From the NCBI GenBank assembly GCA_021414025.1, contig JAIOPG010000002.1:124001-188000 (forward strand): DNA of 64,000 bases. Reading direction: 5' to 3'. Of this stretch, positions 19,443-28,867 are shown piece by piece. The first letter of the stretch is position 1, and every line of letters starts with the position of its first letter. Origin of the DNA: Planctomycetota bacterium. GTDB taxonomy: Bacteria; Planctomycetota; Phycisphaerae; Phycisphaerales; SM1A02. The notes below the pieces were generated by a model. That model had not been told where the DNA came from. It searched no databases and saw only the letters and a program-made list of their open reading frames with translations. The position numbers and the translations under genes are program-made.

Positions 19443-20897
19443 TCAAACCTTCAGCGAAGGCTCATGGGCGAGGGTGGCGGCGTACTTTTTGCGAAACGGC
19501 GCCGCGACATTGGCGATCCAGCGATCAGTTTGCTCGCCGCTGCGGCCGGTCAGGCGCTTGGCGTCGAGGGCCCTGGCGATGTCGACCTTGGCCAGCAGCG
19601 GGTCGCCGGCGAGTCGTGAAGCGAGGTCATTGGTGGCGCCATTCTTCACGCGGTCGGCGGCAGCCAAGGCATGGCGGCGCAGGGAGTCGTGAGCCTTCTC
19701 GCGGTCGACGCCGGCCCGCACCGCGGCGATCAGGATGTCCTCGGTGGCCACGAAGGGCAGCTCGTTGGCCAGGCGATGCGCGATCACGCTCTCATTCACC
19801 ACCAGGCCGCCGAGCACGTTGATCATCACGTCCAGCGCGCCGTCCAAGGCGAGGAAGGCCTCGGGCAGGGAGAGTCGTCGCGCGCTGGAGTCATCCAGCG
19901 TGCGCTCCAGCCACTGCTCGCTCGCAGTCGACATGCCCACCGAGGCGAGGCCGATCACGAAGCGGGCCAGGCCGGTGGCTCGCTCGCAGCGCATCGGGTT
20001 GCGCTTGTAGGGCATGGCGCTTGAACCGATTTGATCTTTTTCAAAAGGCTCTTCGACTTCGCGCAGGTTGGCCAGCAGGCGAATGTCGTTGCAGCATTTG
20101 TGGATGGCGCTGGCGCCGACCGCCAGGGCGTTGAGCACGGTGGCCTCGAAGACGCGGGGCGAGGTCTGCCCGCACACGCTCCAGACATCATCGGGATTCC
20201 ATTGCAGATGGGCGCAGAACTTGGCTTCGAGTTGGTCGACACGGGCGGCGTCGCCCAACAAGGCCAGGAAGGAAAATTGCGTGCCGGTGGCGCCGCGCAG
20301 GCCCTTGAGGCGCACGCCGGCGAGGCGCCGCTCGATGTCCTCCAGCGCGATGGCGAAATCCTGACCCCAAAGCGTGGCCCGTTTGCCCAGGGAGAGAGGC
20401 TGGGCCGGCTGGAAGTGCGTGTATCCAAGGCAGGGCAGGTCGCGGTGCTTGGCGGCGAAGGTGGCGACGCGGTCGATGGCGCGGGCGAACTTGACGGCGA
20501 TCAGACCCAGCGCCTCGCGCAGCACCAGGGCATCGGCGTTGCAGATCACGTCCTGACTGGTCAACCCGAGATGGATGAACCCCTGCGCCGCCAGCGCCGA
20601 CTCGCCGAAGGCGTGCACGTGGGCCATCACGTCGTGGCGCAGTCGCTTCTCGTGGTGCGCGACCGCGGCGAAGTCGGTTGTGTGGAGATTGTCGCGCATC
20701 GCGTCGATCGCGGCCTTGGGAATGTCGACGCCGAGCTCGTGCTGACTCTGGGCCACCGCCAGCCAGACCCGCCGCCAGAGCTGGGCGCGGTGCGCGTCCG
20801 ACCAGAGACGCTGCATTTCATTGGAGGCGAACCGCGTCGAGAGCGCGCTCTGCCAGAGGTCGGAAGAGTTCGAAGTGGGCTCGGGGGCGGCGGTCAC
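19443..20897 (-). CDS. purB: Adenylosuccinate lyase
   Basis: A 484-residue enzyme of the fumarase/aspartase superfamily that releases fumarate in two steps of purine synthesis. The signature GSSAMPYKRNP is present (mobile catalytic-serine loop), as are the catalytic region LGYTHFQPAQPLSLGKRA and LTSQDV. The length and AMPYKRNP form resemble the eukaryote-like PurB branch. The GTG at 20897 overlaps the plsY stop as GTGA, so translation is coupled. The open frame extends much further upstream but there it only shadows plsY. Confidence 0.95.
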   Translation of the reverse strand: MTAAPEPTSNSSDLWQSALSTRFASNEMQRLWSDAHRAQLWRRVWLAVAQSQHELGVDIPKAAIDAMRDNLHTTDFAAVAHHEKRLRHDVMAHVHAFGESALAAQGFIHLGLTSQDVICNADALVLREALGLIAVKFARAIDRVATFAAKHRDLPCLGYTHFQPAQPLSLGKRATLWGQDFAIALEDIERRLAGVRLKGLRGATGTQFSFLALLGDAARVDQLEAKFCAHLQWNPDDVWSVCGQTSPRVFEATVLNALAVGASAIHKCCNDIRLLANLREVEEPFEKDQIGSSAMPYKRNPMRCERATGLARFVIGLASVGMSTASEQWLERTLDDSSARRLSLPEAFLALDGALDVMINVLGGLVVNESVIAHRLANELPFVATEDILIAAVRAGVDREKAHDSLRRHALAAADRVKNGATNDLASRLAGDPLLAKVDIARALDAKRLTGRSGEQTDRWIANVAAPFRKKYAATLAHEPSLKV

Positions 20898-21631
20898 AAA
20901 TGAATCGTAACGGAGGGCTTGCGCTTCTGGCCAACGCGAGGTTCGGTGCCTGAAAGCAGGCGTTTCACATTGGCTCGGTGCGTCGCAAAGACCAGCGCCG
21001 CGATCAGGCCGCAGGCGATCACCGCGGGCAGCGGCGTTCCATTGGGGGAGAGCGGAATGCCTGGAGTCGCCGGTTCCGGGGGGGCTTCGAACTGATCCCA
21101 TGGCAGCAGCAGCGCCGCGCTCAGCGGCAGCGAGAGCGCCGCGATCATGCTGGAGAGGCTGACGATGCGGGTCAGCTTCATGCAGATCAGCCAGAGGCCC
21201 AGCGCGATCAGGGTCGGATAGGTGAGCACGGGCCACATGGAGACCAGCGCGCCGAATCCGGTGGCCACACCCTTGCCGCCTTTGTAGCCCAGCCATGGCG
21301 AGAAGATGTGCCCAGCGATTGAGGCGAAGGCGACGATGATCCAGTTGGTCAGCGCCCCGGGCGCGATTAAATGAATCGGCTGGCCGAAGAGTCCCTGGTC
21401 GACTCCGAAGATCATCACGGGGGTCGCGCCCTTGATGGCGTCCAGCCCGAAGCAGACGAATCCCCACTTGCGGCCCAGTGCGCGGGCCACATTGGTGGCG
21501 CCGATGTTGCCGCTGCCCACCTTGCGAAGGTTGATCCCCTTGCTCTTGGCGATCAGCACGCCGAAGGGAATGCTCCCGCACAGAAAGGCTCCAAGCACCC
21601 AGACGAGCCATTCGAGGGAGGGGAATTGCAT
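20894..21631 (-). CDS. plsY: Glycerol-3-phosphate acyltransferase PlsY
   Basis: A 245-residue integral membrane enzyme that transfers acyl groups from acyl-phosphate to glycerol 3-phosphate, the first step of phospholipid synthesis. It has the conserved loop motifs GSIPFGVLIAK, GSGNIGATNVAR and the GYKGGKGVAT active-site loop, with several hydrophobic helices between. It is about 40 residues longer than many PlsY, due to a proline-rich loop between late helices (FEAPPEPATPGIPLSPNG). Start ATG 21631. Coupled to purB by a 4-base overlap. Confidence 0.95.
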   Translation of the reverse strand: MQFPSLEWLVWVLGAFLCGSIPFGVLIAKSKGINLRKVGSGNIGATNVARALGRKWGFVCFGLDAIKGATPVMIFGVDQGLFGQPIHLIAPGALTNWIIVAFASIAGHIFSPWLGYKGGKGVATGFGALVSMWPVLTYPTLIALGLWLICMKLTRIVSLSSMIAALSLPLSAALLLPWDQFEAPPEPATPGIPLSPNGTPLPAVIACGLIAALVFATHRANVKRLLSGTEPRVGQKRKPSVTIHL

Positions 21632-21680
21632 TGGGAAAATATTAGCGATTCGCGGCGCGCATGCTCCGGCTCGACTTCGG

Positions 21681-22745
21681 TCAACGGCGATTCGCGCGCA
21701 GCAGCGCCGCCGCGGCGTGGGCGACGTCGCCCACGGAGATCCGCTCCATCCGCGCGATCGCAGCGACATGATTGGCGATCACCTCGCGGGGCAGAAAGGG
21801 ATCGGCTACGAGCAGCCATTCGCGGATGCTCCGGGAGCCGGCGGTCTCGCGCTCATAGAGCGTGGTGAAGCGGTGATCGGTCGGACCGAAGAGCGCGACG
21901 CACGGTGTGCCGAAACCCGCAGCGATGTGGCGCGGTCCCGTGTCGTTGGAGACCAGCAGGTCGGCCTGAGCGATGGCACCCTTGAGGCCGGCGAGGGTGA
22001 CTCCGCGCTCAACCAGCGAGATGGCACTGCCGCCGCTGGCGGCGACCACGGCATCCACGACCTCGCGCTCTCCCGGCGAGCCTGTGACGGCGACTCCGGC
22101 GCCGAGATCCTTCTGAAGGATCGACGCGAGGCGGCCGAAATTTTCCGCGGACCAACGCTTGTCGAGTCGGTTGGCGCCAGGGTTAAAGATCACGCGCGGC
22201 CGCGCCAACCCATCGAGCAATCGTTCGCCCTCCGCGAGCTCCTCGGGTGAGCACTTCAATTCCACGGCGCGGTCAGTGATCGTGGTTCCCAGGGCCAGCG
22301 CCGCGAGGTCGGCGTAGTTGTCCACGCTGCTGTGTGGTGTGCTCATGAAGGGCGGCGCCGCCGGATGCGTGAGCAGCCAGCCGCGATGTTGGCGGTTCCA
22401 GCCGATCCGGGTCCGCGCCCCGCTCGCCAGCGCGATGATCGCGCTGCGCAGGCTGTTGGGAAAGAGCAGCATGGCGTCGGCCTTGATGGCGCGGATCGGG
22501 CCAAGGTTGCTCAATGGGCCGAGCCAGCCGCGCATTGGATGCTCGAGGCACTCGTCAAAATAAGGAAGCCCGCGCAGCAGCGTGGAGAGCCCGGCGCGTC
22601 CCAGCAGCGTGATGTGCGCTTGCGGCAGATGCACGCGAAGGGCCCTCAATGCCGGCGTGGCCATGACCGTGTCGCCGATCCACGAGGGAAGGATGACGCA
22701 GAGGCGATTGCACTGCGAAAGCGGCGCCCTCACCAGGATCCCCAT
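21681..22745 (-). CDS. Glycosyltransferase family 9 (heptosyltransferase-like)
   Basis: A 354-residue GT-B enzyme of the ADP-heptose:LPS heptosyltransferase family. It has the N-terminal RLCVILPSWIGDTVMATPALRAL, the region VIFNPGANRLDKRWSAENFG, and the nucleotide-sugar site LLVSNDTGPRHIAAGFGTPCVALFGPTD. Such enzymes build the inner core of lipopolysaccharide. It overlaps the end of gmhB by 16 bases, and GmhB makes a heptose intermediate, so the pair supports a heptose-containing lipopolysaccharide. Which core position it serves cannot be told. Confidence 0.92.
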   Translation of the reverse strand: MGILVRAPLSQCNRLCVILPSWIGDTVMATPALRALRVHLPQAHITLLGRAGLSTLLRGLPYFDECLEHPMRGWLGPLSNLGPIRAIKADAMLLFPNSLRSAIIALASGARTRIGWNRQHRGWLLTHPAAPPFMSTPHSSVDNYADLAALALGTTITDRAVELKCSPEELAEGERLLDGLARPRVIFNPGANRLDKRWSAENFGRLASILQKDLGAGVAVTGSPGEREVVDAVVAASGGSAISLVERGVTLAGLKGAIAQADLLVSNDTGPRHIAAGFGTPCVALFGPTDHRFTTLYERETAGSRSIREWLLVADPFLPREVIANHVAAIARMERISVGDVAHAAAALLRANRR

Positions 22746-23587
22746 GGGCTTTCAGCGGCGCGGTGGGTGCGCCACCAGCGCTCGCTGTCGCGGCGCAGCT
22801 CGGCGACGAATCCCAAGGCGATCACATCCCCGCCTTCGACCGTCGCCGCCACGCTGCTGCTCTGGAAGTCGAGTCGCACCAATCTGATCCCCGTTCGGCT
22901 GGCCAGCTCACGGGCCATGGAAGCGATCGCCGTCTGGAAGTCCGCGTCGGCCAAAATATCAGAGCGCCGCGCATGCAGCGCGATGGTGCCGCGGGAGGGG
23001 GATTCGATCTCGCCCGCGGCGATGCGCCGTGCGGCGTGGAGCAGATCCGCCTCGACGAAATCGGCGGCGCTGGCGGCGGAGTGCTCGCGATTCACCGAGA
23101 GCAGCAACGTCCGGCATCCGGCGGCGGCGCCGGCGGCCACGTCGCGCTCCTGGTCGCCCACCATCCAGCTGCGCGGCAGATCGATCGCGTGCTCCAGCGC
23201 GGCGGCCAGCAGCATGCCCGGAGCGGGCTTGCGCCAGGGATGCTCGCGCTTGTAGTGCTCCAACGTGGCCAGCGGATGAAAGGGACAGAAGTAGAAGCCG
23301 TCAATGACCGCGGGCAATCGCAGTTGAGCTCGCAGCATCTGCTCGATCCGCGCATGGACCAAGGCCACCGCATCTTCGCTGTACTTGCCGCGGGCGACGC
23401 CGCCCTGGTTGGTCACCACGATCAACTTGAAATGGTTCTCGAGCAGAATCTTCAGCGCCTCCGGCACGCCGGGAAGCAACTTGACCTGCTCCGGATCGCC
23501 GAGGTCGCCGGGGTTGTCGATCAAAGTGCCGTCGCGGTCGAGGAAGACGGCGGGCCGCAGACACGACTCGCGGGCGGCTTCGCTCAC
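22730..23587 (-). CDS. gmhB: D,D-heptose 1,7-bisphosphate phosphatase-like, with C-terminal extension
   Basis: The first 190 residues are a HAD phosphatase of the GmhB/histidinol-phosphatase group: FLDRDGTLID (nucleophile and acid Asp), VVTNQGGVARG, KPAPGML and VGDQERDVAAG. GmhB removes the 1-phosphate in ADP-heptose synthesis. The family zinc loop is degenerate: the first pair CPFH is kept, but the later CXC is replaced (EHPWRKP). A 90-residue C-terminal extension (RGTIALHARRSDI to the end) has no match I recognise. Start is GTG 23587, overlapping the pfkA stop as GTGA. Next to the heptosyltransferase. Confidence 0.85.
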   Translation of the reverse strand: MSEAARESCLRPAVFLDRDGTLIDNPGDLGDPEQVKLLPGVPEALKILLENHFKLIVVTNQGGVARGKYSEDAVALVHARIEQMLRAQLRLPAVIDGFYFCPFHPLATLEHYKREHPWRKPAPGMLLAAALEHAIDLPRSWMVGDQERDVAAGAAAGCRTLLLSVNREHSAASAADFVEADLLHAARRIAAGEIESPSRGTIALHARRSDILADADFQTAIASMARELASRTGIRLVRLDFQSSSVAATVEGGDVIALGFVAELRRDSERWWRTHRAAESPWGSW

Positions 23588-24738
23588 ACGACGACCGCGG
23601 GTTTCGAGTCGGAGAAATGCACCTGGGGAACCTTGTCACCGAAGCAGGTGCCCATGGCGCGGCCGGCGGCGATCAGTCCATGGTCCAGCGGCACCAACCG
23701 CTGCTTGCCCACGGTGTGCAGCAGGTCGACGTCGGAGAAGACGTTGTTGCCGCGCACCACCATGCGGTTCTGCCCGCCCGCCATCAGCGTGAGAATGGCG
23801 TGGTAGCCGAAGTGCGTTGCCAGGATGCGGTCGGAGGCGATCGGCGGCCCGCCGCGCTGGATGTGCCCGAGCACCGTGGTGCGGGTCTCGACCTTGCAGA
23901 GCTTTTCGATGCCCTGGGCCACGAAGGCGCCGATGCCGCCCAGGCGGATCGGATCGGGGCTGGTCGGATCGACCCGGGCCACCATCTGCTCGCCGGATTT
24001 CAGCTTGGCCCCCTCGGCGACCACCACGATCGCGAAGCCCGGGCCCTTGCTCATGCGCGCATTGATGAAGGAGCAGACCGGGTCGAACTCGAAGGGAATC
24101 TCCGGGATCAGCACCACATCGCTGCCGCTGGCCACGCCGGCGGTGAGGGCGATCCATCCCGCGTTGCGGCCCATGAGCTCGCAGACCATGACGCGGTGGT
24201 GGCTGTCGGCGGTGGAGTGCAGGCGATCCAGTGCGTCGGTGGCGGTGGAGACCGCGGTGAGGAATCCGAAGCTGATCTCGGTGCCGACGATGTCGTTGTC
24301 GATCGTCTTGGGAACGCCGATGATGTTCAAACCTTTTTCCACGAGGCACGAGGCGGCGCTCATGGTGCCGTCGCCGCCGATGACGATGATCGCGTCCAGG
24401 CGGTGGCGCTTGGCGGTGGCGACGCAGCGGTCGGTCATGTCGCGGAAGACCGGAGCCCCGGTGTGGTCGTTGCCCACGTGGTATTTGCGCGGATTGCAGC
24501 GGTTGTTGCTGCCCAGGATGGTGCCGCCGCGGACCAGGATGCCGGCCACGTCGCGCGAGGTCAGCGGCCGGACGCGGTCGTCGATCAATCCCTGAAAGCC
24601 ATCCTCGATGCCCGCCACCTCGATGCCGTACTGCAGGATGGCCGTCTTGGTGACGGCGCGGATCACGGCGTTCAGGCCGGGGCAGTCGCCGCCGCCGGTG
24701 AGCACGCCGATCCGGCGAATGTTCTTGGGAGGTGTCAT
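23584..24738 (-). CDS. pfkA: 6-phosphofructokinase
   Basis: A 384-residue phosphofructokinase phosphorylating fructose 6-phosphate. It has GVLTGGGDCPGLNAVIR at the nucleotide site, IGGDGTMSAAS, the catalytic PKTIDNDI and the substrate-binding MGRNAGW. At the two donor-deciding positions it has Gly (GGDGT, typical of ATP use) and Lys (PKTIDND, typical of PPi enzymes). That is the mixed type seen in some actinobacterial ATP-PFKs, so ATP is the likelier donor. It leads the operon with gmhB, GT9, plsY and purB, and diverges from lysS across 77 bases. Confidence 0.95.
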   Translation of the reverse strand: MTPPKNIRRIGVLTGGGDCPGLNAVIRAVTKTAILQYGIEVAGIEDGFQGLIDDRVRPLTSRDVAGILVRGGTILGSNNRCNPRKYHVGNDHTGAPVFRDMTDRCVATAKRHRLDAIIVIGGDGTMSAASCLVEKGLNIIGVPKTIDNDIVGTEISFGFLTAVSTATDALDRLHSTADSHHRVMVCELMGRNAGWIALTAGVASGSDVVLIPEIPFEFDPVCSFINARMSKGPGFAIVVVAEGAKLKSGEQMVARVDPTSPDPIRLGGIGAFVAQGIEKLCKVETRTTVLGHIQRGGPPIASDRILATHFGYHAILTLMAGGQNRMVVRGNNVFSDVDLLHTVGKQRLVPLDHGLIAAGRAMGTCFGDKVPQVHFSDSKPAVVV

Positions 24739-24815
24739 GGCAAGGCGTCAGATCGTATCGATCTTTTGCCCGCGCGATGGACGCGATCCTCCGCGGCATC
24801 GCTACCATTCGTGCC

Positions 24816-26411
24816 ATGACGCACGCGACGCCACCCGCGAATCCGGATTCCTCCGGCGGCGGCGAGGAGATCCATCCCTCGCAGCTCGAGGCTGCGCGCC
24901 GCGCCAAGCTGGAGCGCTACCGCGGCGAGCTGGGAGTCGATCCCTTCGGCGGCCGCACCGAGGGTTTGGTCTCGCTGAGCGAGGCCCGCACCGCCTTTCA
25001 ATTGGAAGCCCAGACGAATTTCGAGAGCGACACCGCCAAGGCCAAGGCGGATCCGGCGCACAAGATCAACGACGCGCGGCCGCGCCGCAAGGTCGCCGGT
25101 CGCGTGGTGCAGCACCGCGACTTGGGCAAAATTGTCTTCTTCTGGCTGCGCGACCACACCGGCGACCTGCAGATCTCCATGAGCAAGTCCGCCGCGGAGG
25201 CGAAGTCCTTCGAGATCACCAAGGCCCTGGACTACGGCGACATCGTCACCGTCGAGGGACCGGTCGGCCGCACCCAGAAAGGCGAGATCTGCATCTGGGG
25301 CACGCACGTCGCGCTGCAGTGCAAGAGCCTGGCCCCGCCGCCGGGCAAGTGGCATGGGCTGGAGGATGCCGAGACGCGCTATCGCAAGCGCTACCTGGAC
25401 ATGTGGGCGACGCCGCGCACCCTGCAGGTTTTTCAGCTGCGCAGCCGCATCGTCTCCATGGTGCGCCGCTTCATGGAGCGGCGCGGATTCCTCGAGGTCG
25501 AGACGCCGATGCTGCAGCCGCTGGCCGGCGGAGCGGCGGCGCGGCCCTTCGTGACCACGCACAACGCGCTGGACATGAATCTGTTTCTGCGCATCGCGCC
25601 GGAGCTCTACCTGAAGCGGCTGCTGACCGGCGGCATGCCGCGGGTCTTCGAGATCAACCGCAATTTCCGCAATGAGGGCGTGGACCGCAGCCACAATCCG
25701 GAGTTCACCGCCATGGAGGCCTACGAGGCCTTCGGCAACTATGAAACCATGCTCGAACTGACCGAGTCGCTGGTGCACGAGTGCGCCGCCGAGCTCGCCA
25801 AGGAGATGCCCGACGTGCCCGCGGGGCCGGTGCTGCCCTTCGGCGAGATGAAGATCAACTACGCCAAGCCCTTCCGCCGCGTGAAGTTCGCGGATCTCTT
25901 CAAGGAGGGCTCCGGCATCGACCTCTTCGACGAGAAGGCGGTCATGAGTGAGGCCCTGAAGCGGCACGTGCCCGACGCGTCGAAGCTGGACCACTGGCTG
26001 CTGGTGGAAAAACTCTTCGAGATTTTCGCCGAGCCGAAGATCGATCCGCTCAAGCCGACCTTCGTCACCGACTGGCCCAGCGCCGTGAGTCCGCTCACGC
26101 GGCCGCGCAAGGATGACCCGCGTCTCTGCGAGCGCTGGGATCTCTTCGTCGGCGGCATGGAGATCGGGCCCGCCTACACCGAGCTCAACGATCCCGACGT
26201 GCAGCGAGAGAAGTTCACCGAGCAGCTCAAGGGCGTCGACGAGGAGGAATCCACTTTCCGCACGCTGGACGAGGATTTCCTCGAAGCGCTGAAGGTGGGC
26301 ATGCCTCCGGCCGGCGGCATGGGTCTGGGCATCGACCGCCTGGTGATGCTGCTGACCAACAGCGAAAGCATCCGCGACGTCATTCTCTTCCCGTTGATGA
26401 AGCCGGAGTGA
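24816..26411 (+). CDS. lysS: Lysyl-tRNA synthetase, class II
   Basis: A 531-residue class IIb synthetase. The N-terminal OB fold (VAGRVVQHRDLGKIVFFWLRD) binds the anticodon. Motif 1 lies near GFLEVETPMLQPLAGGAAARPF, motif 2 is VFEINRNFRNEGVDRSHNPEF, and motif 3 is GGMGLGIDRLVMLL. Start chosen at ATG 24816, giving MTHATPPANPD; the frame extends upstream to 24732. The stop overlaps the next start (TGATG), so the transglutaminase gene is coupled to it. Confidence 0.96.
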   Translation: MTHATPPANPDSSGGGEEIHPSQLEAARRAKLERYRGELGVDPFGGRTEGLVSLSEARTAFQLEAQTNFESDTAKAKADPAHKINDARPRRKVAGRVVQHRDLGKIVFFWLRDHTGDLQISMSKSAAEAKSFEITKALDYGDIVTVEGPVGRTQKGEICIWGTHVALQCKSLAPPPGKWHGLEDAETRYRKRYLDMWATPRTLQVFQLRSRIVSMVRRFMERRGFLEVETPMLQPLAGGAAARPFVTTHNALDMNLFLRIAPELYLKRLLTGGMPRVFEINRNFRNEGVDRSHNPEFTAMEAYEAFGNYETMLELTESLVHECAAELAKEMPDVPAGPVLPFGEMKINYAKPFRRVKFADLFKEGSGIDLFDEKAVMSEALKRHVPDASKLDHWLLVEKLFEIFAEPKIDPLKPTFVTDWPSAVSPLTRPRKDDPRLCERWDLFVGGMEIGPAYTELNDPDVQREKFTEQLKGVDEEESTFRTLDEDFLEALKVGMPPAGGMGLGIDRLVMLLTNSESIRDVILFPLMKPE

Positions 26412-27934
26412 TGCGCCGCACGCCCGCGTTGATCCTGTGGTGCGCCGTGGCGATGTTCGCCGCGCAATTTGCTGCGACACCCACCCGTATGGCGGCCGAC
26501 GAAGCGCCGCGCTGGTACTACATCACCCTCAACGAAGTCCCGGTGGGCTGGTCCTGCTCGCTGACCAAGCCGATCGAGGGGGGCTTCCGCACTGAGTCGC
26601 AGACGCGCCTGCGCATGGCGCGAGAGAAGCAAATTCTGAGCATGACCACGACGGCGTGGATCGAGGAGGACGCCGCGGGCAAACCGCTGCGCAGCGGGCA
26701 GAGCCAGACCGGCGGGGGTCTTTCGGTGCGCGTGAACTGGGAGTGGGCCGAGGAGGGCATTCGCGAGCGGCGCACCCAGGGCGCGTCGGTGACGGAGAAA
26801 CTCCTGCCGGCCATCGCCAAGGAAGCGCTGCCTCCCGCGGCGGCGCTGCGGGCGGCGCAGGCGGCGCGAACGGCGGGGAAAAAGGATTTCACGCTGCTTC
26901 TGCTGGATCCCGGTCAGGGAGTGCAGCCGGCCGAAGTCCGCTCTGAGCTCGTCGGCTCCGCGAGCGTTCCGGTGAACGGCAAGCCCGTGGAGTGCACGCA
27001 CTGGAAATCGTCGGGCCCGCTGATCCCGCTGGGCAGCGAGGAGTGGATCGACGCCGCAGGCGAGATGGTGCAGAGCCAGACGCCCACCGGTCTGGGCGTG
27101 TTGCGCAGTCTCCTGTGCAGCGAGACCACGGCGATCTCGGCGCTGGACGATGCCAAGCCGCCGGTCGAAGTCATGGTGGCGAGCTTCGTGAAAGTGGATC
27201 CACCTCTTGCGGATGTCATGAAGAAGCGCTCCGTCCACTTGCTCGTCAAGGCCAAGAAGCCGCCGATCATGCCGCTGCCGCAGGAGGGCTTCCAGCGCGT
27301 GAAGCGAAATCCCGATGGCTCGTTCGACGTGACCATCGACCTGGATCGCCCCGCCGAGCCGTCGCTCAAGAGCGTCGCCGCCGACGCGGCCTTCATGGAT
27401 TCCTCACCGATGATCGACTGGAAGGATCCCTCGGTGTTGGCGCTAAAGGAGAGCGCGCTGGCCGGCGCCCATGTCGCGGCGACCGACTCGGCCGGCAGAT
27501 CGAAATTGTTCCAGGCCGCCGTGGCCAGCCACATCACCAAAAAGGATCTGGCCAGCGCCTTCGCCAGCGCCAGCGAGACCGCGCAGTCGAAGTCGGGGGA
27601 CTGCACGGAGCACGCGGTGCTGTTGGCGGCCCTGCTGCGGGCCGACGGCATTCCCAGCCGCGTGGCGGCGGGTCTGGTGTGGGCGGATTTCTTCGCGGGC
27701 GAGCGCAACGTCTTCGCCTGGCATCTCTGGACGCAGGCGCTGATTGACGGGCGCTGGGTCGACCTGGACGCCACGCTGCCCGCCAATGGCGAGTCCTTTC
27801 ATCCGGGGCATCTCTTGCTGGCGGTGACGCCGCTGCGCGACGCGGCGAGCGACCCGGCGTGGACCAGCCTTCTCACATCCATGGGCAATCTTTCAATCGA
27901 GGTGCGCGATGGAGCGGATCACGCAAACCCCTGA
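26411..27934 (+). CDS. Exported transglutaminase-like protein
   Basis: A 507-residue protein with an N-terminal signal peptide (to about residue 30) and a C-terminal transglutaminase-core domain. The papain-like triad is visible: Cys398 in SGDCTEHAVLLAALLRADG, His438 in FAWHLWTQALIDGRW and Asp in WVDLDATLP. The first 350 residues form a beta-rich unknown region. Bacterial members of this family are often proteases or peptidoglycan-related enzymes rather than crosslinkers; the substrate is unknown. The gene overlaps lysS by one base and nnrD by 26. Confidence 0.88.
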   Translation: MRRTPALILWCAVAMFAAQFAATPTRMAADEAPRWYYITLNEVPVGWSCSLTKPIEGGFRTESQTRLRMAREKQILSMTTTAWIEEDAAGKPLRSGQSQTGGGLSVRVNWEWAEEGIRERRTQGASVTEKLLPAIAKEALPPAAALRAAQAARTAGKKDFTLLLLDPGQGVQPAEVRSELVGSASVPVNGKPVECTHWKSSGPLIPLGSEEWIDAAGEMVQSQTPTGLGVLRSLLCSETTAISALDDAKPPVEVMVASFVKVDPPLADVMKKRSVHLLVKAKKPPIMPLPQEGFQRVKRNPDGSFDVTIDLDRPAEPSLKSVAADAAFMDSSPMIDWKDPSVLALKESALAGAHVAATDSAGRSKLFQAAVASHITKKDLASAFASASETAQSKSGDCTEHAVLLAALLRADGIPSRVAAGLVWADFFAGERNVFAWHLWTQALIDGRWVDLDATLPANGESFHPGHLLLAVTPLRDAASDPAWTSLLTSMGNLSIEVRDGADHANP

Positions 27935-28829
27935 GCTTCCCGCGCGCGATCCGCTGGGCCACAAGGCGACCTTCGGCCGCGTCTGTGTGGTGGGCGGCTC
28001 CTGCGGCGAGCGACCGATGATCGGGGCGCCGGCGCTGGCGGCCCGCGCCGCGCTGCGCAGCGGATGCGGACTCTGCGCGGTCGCGGTGCCGGCACCGATC
28101 TTGCAGGCGGTGCTCGCGGTGGTGCCCGCCGCCACCGGCGTGGCGCTTCCGGTCGATGCGCAGGGGCAATTGTTCGCCGCCGGTTGCGCCGAAGCGATCG
28201 ATCAGGCGATCGCCAACATCGACGCCCTGGTGGTCGGCCCGGGTTTCGGCCATGGGTTGCCGCAGCAGCAGATCGTCATCCGGCTCGCGTCGTCATTTGG
28301 AAAGCCGCTGGTCTTGGACGCCGACGCGCTGCGTGCGTTGGCGCAATTGCCCGACTTTGCGCGAGACTTGAAGGCGCCGATCATTCTCACGCCGCATCCG
28401 GGGGAGTTCGACGCGCTGGCCCATGCTCTGCATCTGGATCTCAATGCTGTCTCAGAGGAGACGCGCGACGCGGCGGCGCTGGCGATGGCGGGGCGGCTGG
28501 GCTGCATCGTGATCCTCAAAGGGGCGCACACGCGGGTCAGCGACGGCGTCCGCGTGTGGAGGAGTCCGCATGCCGAGGCGGCCTTGGCGATCGGCGGCAG
28601 CGGCGACGTGCTCTCCGGAGTGACGGGGGCCTTCGCGGCGCAGTTCGCGAACAAGAAGACCACGCCCGCGCTCGATCTCTTCCAGGTCGCCTGTCTTGCG
28701 GTGCACGTGCACGCACTCACGGCGGAGGCCTGGTCCAAGACGCATGGACACGCCGGGCTTCTGCCGGAAGAGCTCGCCGACGGCATTCCCGCCGTGATGG
28801 CGAACCTTCGCGGCGAGTTGAACGACTAG
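27909..28829 (+). CDS. nnrD: ADP/ATP-dependent NAD(P)H-hydrate dehydratase
   Basis: A 306-residue ribokinase-like enzyme that repairs hydrated NAD(P)H. It has HKATFGRVCVVGGSCGERPM, LVVGPGFG, LDADALRAL, the conserved TPHPGEFDAL, and the nucleotide/phosphate loop GGSGDVLSGVTGAF. The epimerase half (NnrE) that is often fused in front is absent, so it must be encoded elsewhere. Start ATG 27909 lies inside the end of the transglutaminase gene, indicating coupling. Confidence 0.92.
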   Translation: MERITQTPELPARDPLGHKATFGRVCVVGGSCGERPMIGAPALAARAALRSGCGLCAVAVPAPILQAVLAVVPAATGVALPVDAQGQLFAAGCAEAIDQAIANIDALVVGPGFGHGLPQQQIVIRLASSFGKPLVLDADALRALAQLPDFARDLKAPIILTPHPGEFDALAHALHLDLNAVSEETRDAAALAMAGRLGCIVILKGAHTRVSDGVRVWRSPHAEAALAIGGSGDVLSGVTGAFAAQFANKKTTPALDLFQVACLAVHVHALTAEAWSKTHGHAGLLPEELADGIPAVMANLRGELND

Positions 28830-28867
28830 TCTTCAGGCCGCCTCTTTCCCATGGTTACACTCGCACA

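Noticed and set aside
20898-21611. Long N-terminal extension of purB
   Set aside because: It only shadows plsY in another frame; GTG 20897 with a 4-base overlap is the natural start.
24735-26480. 581-residue antisense frame opposite lysS
   Set aside because: Open only because of high GC; its codons mirror those of lysS and no domain is seen.
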